Shown: in pieces, positions 14,995-24,800 of the stretch
Layout: each line of letters starts with the position of its first letter
How positions within the stretch are numbered: position 1 is the first letter of the stretch
Source of the DNA: Planctomycetota bacterium
Lineage (GTDB): Bacteria; Planctomycetota; UBA1135; GCA-002686595
Assembly: GCA_028823345.1 (NCBI GenBank)
Contig: JAPKBR010000001.1
Span: 62,001-126,000, forward strand
Direction: 5' to 3'
DNA length: 64,000 nucleotides
Notes under the pieces: generated by a model
The model's input: only the letters and a program-made list of their open reading frames with translations
Databases searched by the model: none
Told to the model about the DNA's origin: nothing
Made by a program: the position numbers and the translations under genes

Positions 14995-16059
14995 ATGGGC
15001 AATGGACTCGATCTGATCACCCCACCGGGACCAGGGGGTGTTGCGGTGTTGCGCTTGAACGATTCCATGCGAAAGGAAACCCTCGCTCGCCTTGGCTTGA
15101 GCGAGGTGCCCCGTGGAACCGCGCGGCTCGTGCGTCCCCGGTCTGGGGAAGAGGTCTTGGATGAAGGGCTCTTGGTGGGCTGCCCCGATGGATCCCTCGA
15201 ACTGCACGTGCACGGGAGCCCAGTCCTCGTGCAGCGGCTGCTGGATGGCGCGGCTGGTCCAGATCCCGTCGAGAAGGGGAAAAGCCTAGAGGCCCTCGCC
15301 CAAGAACGGGTTCCCGGAGCTCCGTGCAGTTCTGGTGCGCGCCTTTTGTTGGATCAGGGCGATGGCTGTTTGCATAAGGCTTTTGAGGGGATCCTTGCGG
15401 GCACTGCCGACGGTTTGGCCCAGGAACTCTTGGATCACTGGCGCGTCCAACGTTACTGGCTGCAACCCATGCGCATCGTGCTGGTGGGGCAGGTCAACGC
15501 GGGCAAGTCGACCCTCTTCAATTTGATGATCGGTGAAGAGCACGCTTTGACCAGTTCGGAAGCGGGTACCACCCGGGATGCGGTGCTGGGCCGTGGGCAT
15601 TTAGGCCCGTGGCCAGTGGATTGGATCGACACCGCAGGCGAGCGGGCGAACGCGCCCTTGGCGGTAGAGCGAGCGGGGCAGGAGCAGGCGCGCCAGGCTA
15701 TTGGCGGGGCGGACTTGATCCTTCGCCTTGTGCCCGAAGGGGATCCTGATTCCACCGGCAGCCCTTGTTCCGCAGGGGACGTGCCGGAGTTGCTCATCCC
15801 GAGTCGTGGGGATCAGAGTGCGGCCCCTCTCGGCCATCGGTCTGGGGACCCGAACTTTTTCAAGCCCATCGATGTGCTGGCGGATCCAATGATGGCCCGC
15901 GAGACGATCCGAGCTAGAGTCCTAGGGGCCCTGGAATTGCCCATCAAATGGCGACGCGGGAGCCGGCAGGCAGCGCTCTTTGATGAGGCCCAGGCACTGG
16001 CCCTAAGGGCATGGCGGGCCGGTAATTCCCAGCCGCTCTTGGACCTGTTGCACATTTAG
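14995..16059 (+). CDS. shortened MnmE-like GTPase
   Basis: A 354-residue relative of the tRNA-modification GTPase MnmE (normally about 450). The N-terminal folate-domain signature is present (DLITPPGPGGVAVLRLN, and LHVHGSPVLVQRLL near 70-83). The G domain has G1 GQVNAGKST (165-173), a TSSEAGTTRD switch motif (187-196) and G3 DTAGE (212-216). The G4 motif NKxD is absent (PSRGD in its place) and the helical domain is cut down. The C-terminal Cys motif (C(I/V)GK), which is required for U34 modification in MnmE, is missing; the protein ends LLDLLHI. It may be a degenerate or repurposed MnmE. No frameshift is visible and the reading frame is clean. Confidence 0.8.
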   Translation: MGNGLDLITPPGPGGVAVLRLNDSMRKETLARLGLSEVPRGTARLVRPRSGEEVLDEGLLVGCPDGSLELHVHGSPVLVQRLLDGAAGPDPVEKGKSLEALAQERVPGAPCSSGARLLLDQGDGCLHKAFEGILAGTADGLAQELLDHWRVQRYWLQPMRIVLVGQVNAGKSTLFNLMIGEEHALTSSEAGTTRDAVLGRGHLGPWPVDWIDTAGERANAPLAVERAGQEQARQAIGGADLILRLVPEGDPDSTGSPCSAGDVPELLIPSRGDQSAAPLGHRSGDPNFFKPIDVLADPMMARETIRARVLGALELPIKWRRGSRQAALFDEAQALALRAWRAGNSQPLLDLLHI

Positions 16060-16150
16060 GGTGCTGAGGGGCTGGGGAAACCGTAGGCTTCGGCCCCAGT
16101 GACTTGCAGACGCACCCTTGCGACCGCGAGGCAGCCCGAGGAACTCTCCC

Positions 16151-17485
16151 TTGATCCGACATCTGGTCTCCATCGACGACCTCTCCATTGAGGAAATCCA
16201 GGCCCTGTTTACCTGGGCTGACCGCTTTTCAGAGGACCCCCGGGGGCAGAGTGAGATGTGCCGCGGCATGATTGCTGCGAGTCTCTTCTACGAGCCCTCC
16301 ACCCGCACGCGGCTCTCGTTTGAATCCGCCATGTTGCGCCTCGGCGGCGGGGTTCTGACCGCAGCCGAGATGACGAGTTCCAGCGCTGCGAAGGGTGAAT
16401 CCTTGGCGGATACGGTGCGCGTGGTGGGGGGCGGCTATGCGGATGTGATCGTCTTACGCCATCCCAGTGAGGGGGCGGCACAACTTGCCGCGAGGTACTC
16501 GCCAGTGCCTGTGATCAATGCGGGGGACGGGGCCCACGAGCACCCGACCCAGACCCTTTGCGACCTGTACAACTTGCACGTGGAGCGCGGGCACATCGAA
16601 GGCCTTGAGGTGGTGCTCGCGGGGGATCTGAAGTACAGCCGTACAGTGCACTCATTTGCTTATGCTTTAGCGCGTTTTGGGGCGGGGATCGTCTGCGTCC
16701 CCCAGCCGGGATTCGAGATGCCCGAGTACGTGGTGCGGCGTCTGCGGGATGAGTTTGGGGTGGAGCCCGTGCGCGCCGACACGCGCAGGTTGGGAACCCT
16801 GGCGGCGGAGAGCGACGCCATGTATCTCACGCCGCAAAAGCCTCACCAGCTTTCGCTCTTCACCGATGCCAAGGGTTGGGAGTTGCAGCAAGTGGATGCG
16901 CTCTACATGACCCGGCCCCAGACGGAGCGTTTTGATCAAAGCGATGGGGGAGTCAGCAAGTACATGCGCCTCGACCGGCGCGACATGGCTGCGGAATCCT
17001 TGCGCGATGCGGTGGTTATGCACCCCTTACCACGACGCGACGAAATCTCCAGCGACATCGACGAGGATCCGCGCAGCATTTACTTCAAGCAAGCAGGACG
17101 TGGTGTTCCAATTCGTATGGCGCTCCTGTCGGCCCTGATGGGACAGATTGAGTTGCCCGTCAACAACTCTCCCGCAAGAGAGTCATGGCCCGTTTCGGTT
17201 GGAGCTAACCCGTGTCCGAACCCAAGCTGCATCTCACACACCGAGCCCCGGCATGTGCAGCCACGGTTTGTCTTGGCTTCCCGTCAACCCATGCGCGCCC
17301 GTTGCGCATACTGTTCGCGGGAGCTGCTCTATCGATTTGTGGGCTGCGCCACCACTGGGCACTACCACCTGCCCGAGTCCGCTGCCTTGCGCAAGGTACG
17401 GCCGGAGAACCTGGTCTTTCTGCCCGATGAGGAGCAGGCCGCCGTGCTGAACTTCTCCCAGGCCGGTGTCCGAGGGGATTCCTGA
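16151..17485 (+). CDS. pyrB: aspartate carbamoyltransferase fused to PyrI-type zinc ribbon
   Basis: A 444-residue protein. Residues 1 to about 305 are a catalytic chain joining carbamoyl phosphate and aspartate in pyrimidine synthesis: EPSTRTRLSFE binds carbamoyl phosphate, with HEHPTQTL and HPLPR also present. The C-terminal part has CPNPSC and CAYC, the exact C-x4-C and C-x2-C zinc ligands of the regulatory chain PyrI. The nucleotide-binding half of PyrI is missing. TTG 16151 is preferred because GAGGAA (16138-16143) lies 7 nt upstream and the product starts LIRHLVSIDDLS like other PyrBs; a TTG at 16118 adds 11 residues without support. Confidence 0.93.
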   Translation: MIRHLVSIDDLSIEEIQALFTWADRFSEDPRGQSEMCRGMIAASLFYEPSTRTRLSFESAMLRLGGGVLTAAEMTSSSAAKGESLADTVRVVGGGYADVIVLRHPSEGAAQLAARYSPVPVINAGDGAHEHPTQTLCDLYNLHVERGHIEGLEVVLAGDLKYSRTVHSFAYALARFGAGIVCVPQPGFEMPEYVVRRLRDEFGVEPVRADTRRLGTLAAESDAMYLTPQKPHQLSLFTDAKGWELQQVDALYMTRPQTERFDQSDGGVSKYMRLDRRDMAAESLRDAVVMHPLPRRDEISSDIDEDPRSIYFKQAGRGVPIRMALLSALMGQIELPVNNSPARESWPVSVGANPCPNPSCISHTEPRHVQPRFVLASRQPMRARCAYCSRELLYRFVGCATTGHYHLPESAALRKVRPENLVFLPDEEQAAVLNFSQAGVRGDS

Positions 17486-18354
17486 GGGCTGGACCCGAGG
17501 TTGGGCCTGGCCCCGCGGCCGCTGGGACTCTTCTTGGGAAGGGGCCTCGGTCCAGTATCCCCGGCGAGGGCAGGATCCCGCTCTGAGAAGAGCCTGATTT
17601 GACCCAAGAAATGAGGGGTTTCGTGGGGAATTTGCTGACCCTGTGTGGCCCTCCTCGGCGGGTCTTGGGAGTGTGCGATTTCGCTCTGGGGGCTACGGGC
17701 GAAAGCTAACCAGGTCCTCCCCACTCGAGGCGTGGGAGCCCCCACGCTCCCGATTTTGGAGGTGGAAACCATCCTAGGGGGCTCAGGACCTCGATGGCCG
17801 GCTCCGGGAGGGGGCGGGATGCATGGTACAGGAGTTGCATGATGCCCCCGCCAGCTGTCGGCCGGATGGCGGAACTGTCCACGCCAGGCCCCCGGGGGGG
17901 GTGACTTGGAGGGGATAGCGGGGTATTCCCAACCCGTCCCGGTCCGACTGTTGGCGTTCAGGCCCTTGACCCCTGGCTCAAGGTTCTCACAATGTGTCTC
18001 CCGAAAAGGGCCCCCCAAAAAATAGCGTCCCCCAGAAGCGTTCCACGAATCGAGCCCCCCCCCGGCACGTGCTCTTGGAGCGGCATGAACCGTCTATGCA
18101 GCGTGATCTCCAGAATGAATAACCCCAGCTGTGTTGCCCCTTGTGGCAAGGCACCTGAGCGTCATGTCCCAGCCAGATCACCAGTCAGAACTGCACTCCC
18201 AACCCGCTATCAGAATCAAGACCGAACACCGAAGCAACAAAGGGCCAACGCCCCATGGAAGACCCCCTGCGTCACCGTCCTCCCCCCCCGGTAATCCGCA
18301 GCCGCTGTACTCCTTGACCCTTGAAGCATCAGATGAACCCGAGCACACGAATCA
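17486..18354 (+). other. 870-bp non-coding, G/C-tract-rich region
   Basis: No gene is supported on either strand. Open frames here are Pro/Gly/Arg-rich and run on from pyrB antisense. The sequence has many runs of 6-9 G or C (for example near 17892-17900 and 18056-18063) and imperfect inverted repeats, such as GGGGGC (17810-17815) against GCCCCC (17844-17849). No tRNA, U-tract terminator or coding bias was found. It precedes the first big lipoprotein gene and presumably holds its promoter. A TTGACC at 18315-18320 lacks a convincing -10 partner. Confidence 0.6.
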
Positions 18355-21300
18355 ATGACCATGTTTAGTCCCAAGTCCTTTTCATCAGCCCCCTCGCTCC
18401 TGTCCACACCGCTTCGTGCTGGTTTGACATTGGCGTGTTTGATTATTGCCTCCTGCGGTCAGGCAGGCATTCAGAGCAAGGTTTCCAGTTCCTCTCCCGG
18501 CTCAATTGTCGTCGATCCCAATGGATCGGGCCTTTCGTTCATCGCGGATTATAACCAGGGCGGGAACGCCTCGGATCTGCGCCTGGCTCGGGTTTCCTGG
18601 GGGCGCATGGTTGGTGTGTTTGGATTAGATAGCGACAACCGGCGCGTCGCCATGAACACATCGTTCCTCATCGGCGGCGATCTCATCTCAGATAGCAACT
18701 ATCTGCTTGAGACGAACCCGGTCACCAGTGAAGAAGTCCTGGTCATTCTGCGTGATGTCACGGACCTCAGCACATCAGGGGGCCATGAGCAGTTCTACAC
18801 CCTTTTGCGGGCTGCAGGGAACACGATGAGCTTCGTCACTCCTTTGGCCCCTGGGCAGTCGGGGATTTACTCGCAGGTCCCGCGCAACTCAACCCTTTCT
18901 GTGCAGTTCGACGACCTTCTCGATGTGTCGACGATCACCAACGAGACCCTGCGCGTCATGATGGGTGTGCCTTCGACTATCCCCTTTGAGGTGCGCATCC
19001 TTGCCGACCCCAACTACGGGGATATTGCGGATCCTAATGGGAACGGTTCGGTCGCCATGTATTCCACCCGGGTGCTGCTGGACTTTGCCGTGAATGAGAT
19101 CGAGTCGTTCACTACAGATCCGCCCATCGCGATCAATGGCGTGGGCTTGCCCCCGAGCGTTCTCGTGGGCCAGACGAACATGTTGTTGCGGTTGCCCTCG
19201 CAAGAGGCGGGCCTGGTTGGCCAGAACACGATTCTGCGCAACCTATCTGGCCACTCCTTGAACGCGTCAATCAACGGCCAGGCGGACTTCAGTTCGCCGA
19301 CCCAGGATGTGATCCGGGCCATGCGCTCGGGCGGTTCGAATACGGGGGACCAGTTCAACGGCTTCATGCGCGATTCGACTCCGCCCGTGGTTGTGGGTGC
19401 CAGCCCGGCACGCATCCCGATCGGCTTTTCGCCCCAACCTCTTTTGGGCGGCACCGAACTTGAGTTCACAGTGCCCCGCCTCGTATTTGATTCAGGAACC
19501 TGCTCGCAAACGCCCCGTCCCGGGGACGTATTGGTTCAGGGAACGGTTTACGCAGAAGTCACCAGCTTCGCAGCACCGGTGGACCCCGCTACGGGAGTCG
19601 CCGAGAACTTCACCGTGCGCCTGCTGCTTTACCCTAATGCTTGGGATGCTCCCGGTGGGGCCGGAGCCAGCACTTGGATCTCTACCGCAATTGGCCCGGT
19701 TTCCTTCCGCGCCGCCTTCGACCCACAGTCTGATGCGGTCAAGGCTCCCTGCTTCTTGCAGATCTTTCCCCAGCCCGCTGGCTTTCCGGCGTTCCCTGCG
19801 GATGGCATCTACACGGATTCCACCGCTTCCTTGCGCTTCAGCGAGCCCATGGACCCGGCGTCTATGACGGCCTTCGACTCCTTGACGATGACCCGTGATC
19901 CGGCCCCGGGATTCTTGGACCCGCCCCTTCCGTCCAGCTCCTATGTGGTGGGATCGGTGAGCCAATCCTTGGACCAGAGGGCCTTTACTTTCCGCCCGGA
20001 CCTTTCCTTGGCGCACACCCTCGGCCAAGAGGAGTCGTACTACCTGACCATCGTGTCCGGAAATGATGGGCCCACGGACTTGGCGGGCAATCCCCTTGAA
20101 GAGGGCCTTCCTTCCATCGAAATGAAGGTGGGTTCAACGAACCCCACGGTGGCTAACGGGGGCCGTGTGAGCCGATTCACTAACCCGGATGAGGAGCCTC
20201 CCACAGAGGCCTCCAACGAGAACGACTTTCCGGGCCCTAAGCACGAGTACAGCGGTCAGCACCTGTTCGATATCCAGGGGGAGGCCATTCGGCCGCGCCC
20301 CGTGGTGCGCTTCCGCGCCATGGCTGATCAGAGTCAGCCCCTTCCCGGGGCGATGACGGTCTTTCCCCAGGGCGTGCAGACACCCCTGTCCCGCTTTGGA
20401 TCCCGTATGCAAACGGTCTATCGCTATGTGGACTTTGGGTTTGGCTTGACGGATAGGACAAACCACAACTTGGACGTGGAGGGGGTTTACTGGTCTCCCG
20501 CAGGTGGTCAGGTGCAGTCCGATCACTACGACGAATTTGAGCTGGTCTTGGCGCACAGTAAGTTCGCCCCTGATGAGTTCATCGATCCGGGTTCCCTTTT
20601 CCCTCAGTTTCAGAACTCGGGACTGCGCAACATCTTTAGCAACAACTATCTGAGCGAGTTGGATGATCCCCCCAAGGTGGTTCATCCCCGGGGTCTAGGC
20701 TATACCGTGGCTCCGGGAGCACTCCTGGTGGCTTCCAATGGAACGAAGATCATGCCATATCCCCTCAATCGGGATTTGCCTGTGACCGACCATGTGTATT
20801 GGACCTGGCGGGATAGCTCTGTGCTCAACCGGGGTGGCAACGCAAGTGCGGGCGTGGACCCACGTCAGATGTTCAACGTGCTCAACCTCCCGGCTCCGAA
20901 CCAACCCTATTACGCCACGCAGCACGTGGCCACTATCGGTTTGCCCATGCTGTTCGAGGTTCGGTGTTTCCCCGATGACGGAGCCTCCGGGGCGAACCCT
21001 TTTGACATTCTCCTCGCTGCGAACTCCTCATCTAGGCCCTACTTCCGGGCTTTCGCGACGGGTGGCACAAACAACCAGGGCAACAACGTTTCGGTCAATC
21101 CGGACACAGCATTGACCTCCACTGGTGGCTTCAACCCCGGGATAAACGGCGCCCCTACCTACGGTCGGGACAACTCTTTCTACGTGGGGGCGGTGGATTT
21201 CATCGTGCGCATCAGCCGTACGGTTTCCCTCTGGTTCCCCGCTACAGACCCGCAGCATCCGGCGGCTGGTGGGAACAATCCCGACAACGTCGATCCTGGC

Positions 21301-21756
21301 GATGGCAGTTGGTCCTTCGGTGATCCGGTCTACAGTGAGCCGATCATGGAGCCCGCTCCGGAGGATCAGCCGTCTGGAACATCGATCGAGATTGAGTATC
21401 GCGGAGCCTTGGCCGTGAGCGGTGCGAGCCAGTTCACCTTCCCAGCTAACTGCGATGGTACTCCGCCTGCCATCACTCCCGTGTTTCACCCGGCCCTGGT
21501 GAATGCCTTGAGCCTCGATATCTACGGTGACTTTTACTGGGATGAGCCCGCAGTCTTCTGCGCCAACGTCGATCCCAACCACCGAAGCAATCTCGCGAAC
21601 ACCGGGATCACCTTTACGGCCGACCCGTCCTGGAGCTCGGATATCAGCGCGCTGAACGGTTCTAAGTACTATCAGCTGCGCATTACCTTCACCAACAACC
21701 CTGTCTCAGGACTGGGGGCCGGGCTCTCTGCTTTGGCCCTGTCTTGGCAAGAGTGA
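18355..21756 (+). CDS. large Ig-like domain surface lipoprotein
   Basis: A 1,133-residue predicted lipoprotein. The signal ends in the lipobox IIASC with Cys34. The ATG at 18355 and one at 18361 are both possible. Segments such as VQFDDLLDVSTITNETLRV (near 185) and LRFSEPMDPASM (near 490) match the SbsA-type bacterial Ig-like pattern, in which an acidic strand is followed by a D-x-(S/A)-(S/T)-(I/M) motif. The protein is rich in Asn, Asp, Pro and Gly, as in secreted planctomycete proteins, and ends in a beta-rich domain. Function is unknown. It shares its general plan with the proteins at 21810, 27908 and 41303. The next lipoprotein starts about 50 bp downstream with no terminator between, so they may be co-transcribed. 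Confidence 0.75.
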   Translation: MTMFSPKSFSSAPSLLSTPLRAGLTLACLIIASCGQAGIQSKVSSSSPGSIVVDPNGSGLSFIADYNQGGNASDLRLARVSWGRMVGVFGLDSDNRRVAMNTSFLIGGDLISDSNYLLETNPVTSEEVLVILRDVTDLSTSGGHEQFYTLLRAAGNTMSFVTPLAPGQSGIYSQVPRNSTLSVQFDDLLDVSTITNETLRVMMGVPSTIPFEVRILADPNYGDIADPNGNGSVAMYSTRVLLDFAVNEIESFTTDPPIAINGVGLPPSVLVGQTNMLLRLPSQEAGLVGQNTILRNLSGHSLNASINGQADFSSPTQDVIRAMRSGGSNTGDQFNGFMRDSTPPVVVGASPARIPIGFSPQPLLGGTELEFTVPRLVFDSGTCSQTPRPGDVLVQGTVYAEVTSFAAPVDPATGVAENFTVRLLLYPNAWDAPGGAGASTWISTAIGPVSFRAAFDPQSDAVKAPCFLQIFPQPAGFPAFPADGIYTDSTASLRFSEPMDPASMTAFDSLTMTRDPAPGFLDPPLPSSSYVVGSVSQSLDQRAFTFRPDLSLAHTLGQEESYYLTIVSGNDGPTDLAGNPLEEGLPSIEMKVGSTNPTVANGGRVSRFTNPDEEPPTEASNENDFPGPKHEYSGQHLFDIQGEAIRPRPVVRFRAMADQSQPLPGAMTVFPQGVQTPLSRFGSRMQTVYRYVDFGFGLTDRTNHNLDVEGVYWSPAGGQVQSDHYDEFELVLAHSKFAPDEFIDPGSLFPQFQNSGLRNIFSNNYLSELDDPPKVVHPRGLGYTVAPGALLVASNGTKIMPYPLNRDLPVTDHVYWTWRDSSVLNRGGNASAGVDPRQMFNVLNLPAPNQPYYATQHVATIGLPMLFEVRCFPDDGASGANPFDILLAANSSSRPYFRAFATGGTNNQGNNVSVNPDTALTSTGGFNPGINGAPTYGRDNSFYVGAVDFIVRISRTVSLWFPATDPQHPAAGGNNPDNVDPGDGSWSFGDPVYSEPIMEPAPEDQPSGTSIEIEYRGALAVSGASQFTFPANCDGTPPAITPVFHPALVNALSLDIYGDFYWDEPAVFCANVDPNHRSNLANTGITFTADPSWSSDISALNGSKYYQLRITFTNNPVSGLGAGLSALALSWQE

Positions 21757-21809
21757 CCCCTCTCTCCATTTTTTCCACTGAGGCCTGAGTGCCTCTTCCC
21801 AAAAAAAAC

Positions 21810-24800
21810 ATGTCTCCCATCCAAGCAATGCGTGTGAACAACCCTTTGTTCTCTCTCCTCCTGGCCCTGCCGCTCATCGCTGCAGGTTGCGGTGGTTCAG
21901 TGACCGGATCCGGAAACGGTGACGGCTCTGATTCCACCGGAGCCACTGGCTTCACCGTGGTGTCGGTCTCCGTGGCCCAGTCCCAAATCTGGCAGATCAA
22001 CCGAGCGATTGACATTCGTTTCACGCGGGCGGTGGATTTTTCCACCGTTGGCTTGAACACGATCTCGATAGCGACCCCCAGTGGGCTTTCGGCCACTGGC
22101 GCGTTCACTCAGGTGGATGCGGATACGGTGCGGTTCCAACCCGCTTGCCCGACCTTGGCGGACAATTCTGACGCCGGCTTCTTGCCTGGCGGCCGGACTT
22201 ACAGCCTGCATGTGCTGGACACTTCGGTCAACGGGGTCACCGTCAGGGACACCCAGGGCTATGGGGTGTCCCAGGGCTTGGTTGTGACCTTTCAGACGCC
22301 CAACTCCACCGATCCCCAGGCTTTGTTCCTCGATACGGTTCCGGGCCCTCCCGATGTGCGAGTGCGCAACCGAGGAGCCGTGTCCGCCACCGATTTGGAC
22401 GCAACCTACCTTGAGCGTGGCGATGGTACGAGGGAGTATTTCTACCAGCAGCTCAGCACCCAACAGGGAGAGTTGATCCCTCCCGGCGGGAGCCAGTATT
22501 TGCCCCGTCTCAACAAGTATTCGGATATCGACTCCCAGTGGTCCATCGTGGTTTTCTTCAACCAGCCGATCATTTCCTCCCCCGAGAACATTAGCTCTGA
22601 CTTGCTCGCTTTGGAATATGAGCAGCAGGACGGGGTGGGGGACTTCACAGGCCTCGGGACGCACGTAGAGTTGATTGCTAACTGCACCACGACCGGTGCA
22701 GCGGTGCGTGTGACTCCTCTGGGAGTTGTGCCCCAGGGCAAGCAGATGCGATTGAATATTCGTCAGGGTTTCAGTGACCTAACCGGTGACGGTCTACCCT
22801 CGGATAACGTGGGTGCCGCGCGCATGCAGATTTTCATCGCAGCCAATGCGTTTGACCGTGAATACGACGAGGTGACCGAAGACTTTGACTATCCCGCCGG
22901 CATCGCCAATTCTCGCGAAGATGGAGAGACCGCCCTACCCCAGCCCCCGGCGGACTGGGAAGACGGCATCTTGCGGGCCAGTTTTGATTTTGGTGGCACC
23001 GGTGGACCTGGTGGTGACTTTGACTGGGTCGTGGGCTTTAGTGGCCCCGAAACGGTGATCCTCGACACGGTTTCGTCCCAGATCCTTGGTGGTCCTGGAG
23101 GGATTCCGACGTTCACGCAGACGGTTATCAATGGCATCGTTGATGTGCATGACTTCCGCATTAAGTCCGGCTCCACTGTTGTTGTGCTGGGCCCGAACCC
23201 ACTGACCGTTCTTGCCAGCGGCGAGGTGTTGATTGAGGGGGACCTCTCGGTCAGCGGCAGTGATAACCCCGGAGTGCAAACCTTGAACACCACATTCCAG
23301 CCCGAAGCGGGCGCTACCGGGAACGGTGGCGGCGGTCGTGGCGGTACTGGTTCCTTCCTCACTTCCCAGTCAACCCCTAAGGGGGGCGACGGTTTTGGAG
23401 CATTCGCGATTTCAAACCGTGGCGGTACTGGCGGCGAGACCACCTACAAGACCGGTGGTACCAACAATCGTCGGGGATCCGGCGGTGGTGGTGGCACTTT
23501 TGGAGCGAACGTGATGTATGACCATGATCGCCAGCCCAACGGCACATTGGCCCCCACGACACCCCTCGTGCGCGCCCAGATCGTGGTTGGCTTGGATGCC
23601 GAGCAAGGATTTGGCGGCGGGCCGAATGGCAAAGGTGCCATCAGTCAATCGGTGCGAGCCGTTGGTGGTGCCATCGGCGAGCGTCCCTTTGTGGATGGCG
23701 ATGACGACAACGATTTTATGGGTCAGATGATCACCGCTGACGGGACTCTCGTAGTTGGTGAACTGAGCCAAGTGTTCGCTGGTGCGGGTGGTGGCGCTGG
23801 AGGAGACGCGGTTTCCTCCAACTCATTCCCTTTGCAGCCCTTTCAGCAGACCGGCGACGAGAAAGGTTCCGGTGGTGGTGGCGGCGGCGGTGGTCTGCGG
23901 ATCCTCGCTCTTGGAAGCATCACGATTAAGGATAGCGGCCATGTTTTCGCCAACGGCGGTGAAGGTGGAGGCGGTGAGAACACCAACTTCTTCGACCGCG
24001 TGGGCGGTGGCAGTGGCGGCGGCTCGGGCGGCCATGTGATCTTCTCCGCTGCCCAGGGCGTCATCATCGAAGGGGTCGCGGTAAACTCCGAGGAGTGGTA
24101 CTTCGATGCGCCGAACTCCTACGGAGGAATCGGATGGCCGAACTTCAGCTCTGATCGCGCCTTGAGTGCGGTCGGTGGTCAGGGGGGAGCCGGAGCTCAA
24201 GACTTTGGTGGTTCCGGCGCAAACGGTGGCACGGCTTGGCGCTGCGACTGCATCTCCCGGCAGTATGTTGATATGGATCCGCCAGGGTGCCAGGCCACCG
24301 TCGACACGGACGTGCCTCCTCACCGGTGCATTGGCTGCTTCTCCATTGCGGCCAGCAGCTTTAACGATCCCATGGGCCCGGTTTTGGGTGCAGGTGGCGA
24401 CGGTGGTCCTGGAATCATCCAGCTCCACGTGGGAGATCCCGCAGTAGATATCCAGCTGCCGGACGTGGGTCAACCAGGTAGAGAATATGGCATTGGAAAC
24501 ATCGTGAACGGCGTATTGGCCGTCGCCCCCCTCGATCCTACACAGCTCATAGCACCTCCGCCCACTGGCTGGCTCCATCCCCAGCAGGTTGCTGAGCGCG
24601 TGGCGGGGTTGGTCGCGAATGACCCGAATTTGAACCTTCCCAGTGTTCGCATGAGCGACGACTTGGTGCCCTTTTTCGGGGACAAGTCCATGGCTCGCTC
24701 CACTTGGATTCCCCTGGGGTTGGCAAGGATTAGCCCCAGTGGAATATCCGCAGACTTCCTCCCCATTCAGGGTGTTGAGGTTGGGAACCCCGACGATGTT

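Noticed and set aside
17362..18018. A 218-codon minus-strand open frame over the pyrB end and the non-coding gap
   Set aside because: Pro/Gly/Arg/Ser-rich with no motif, and partly antisense to the conserved zinc-ribbon of pyrB.
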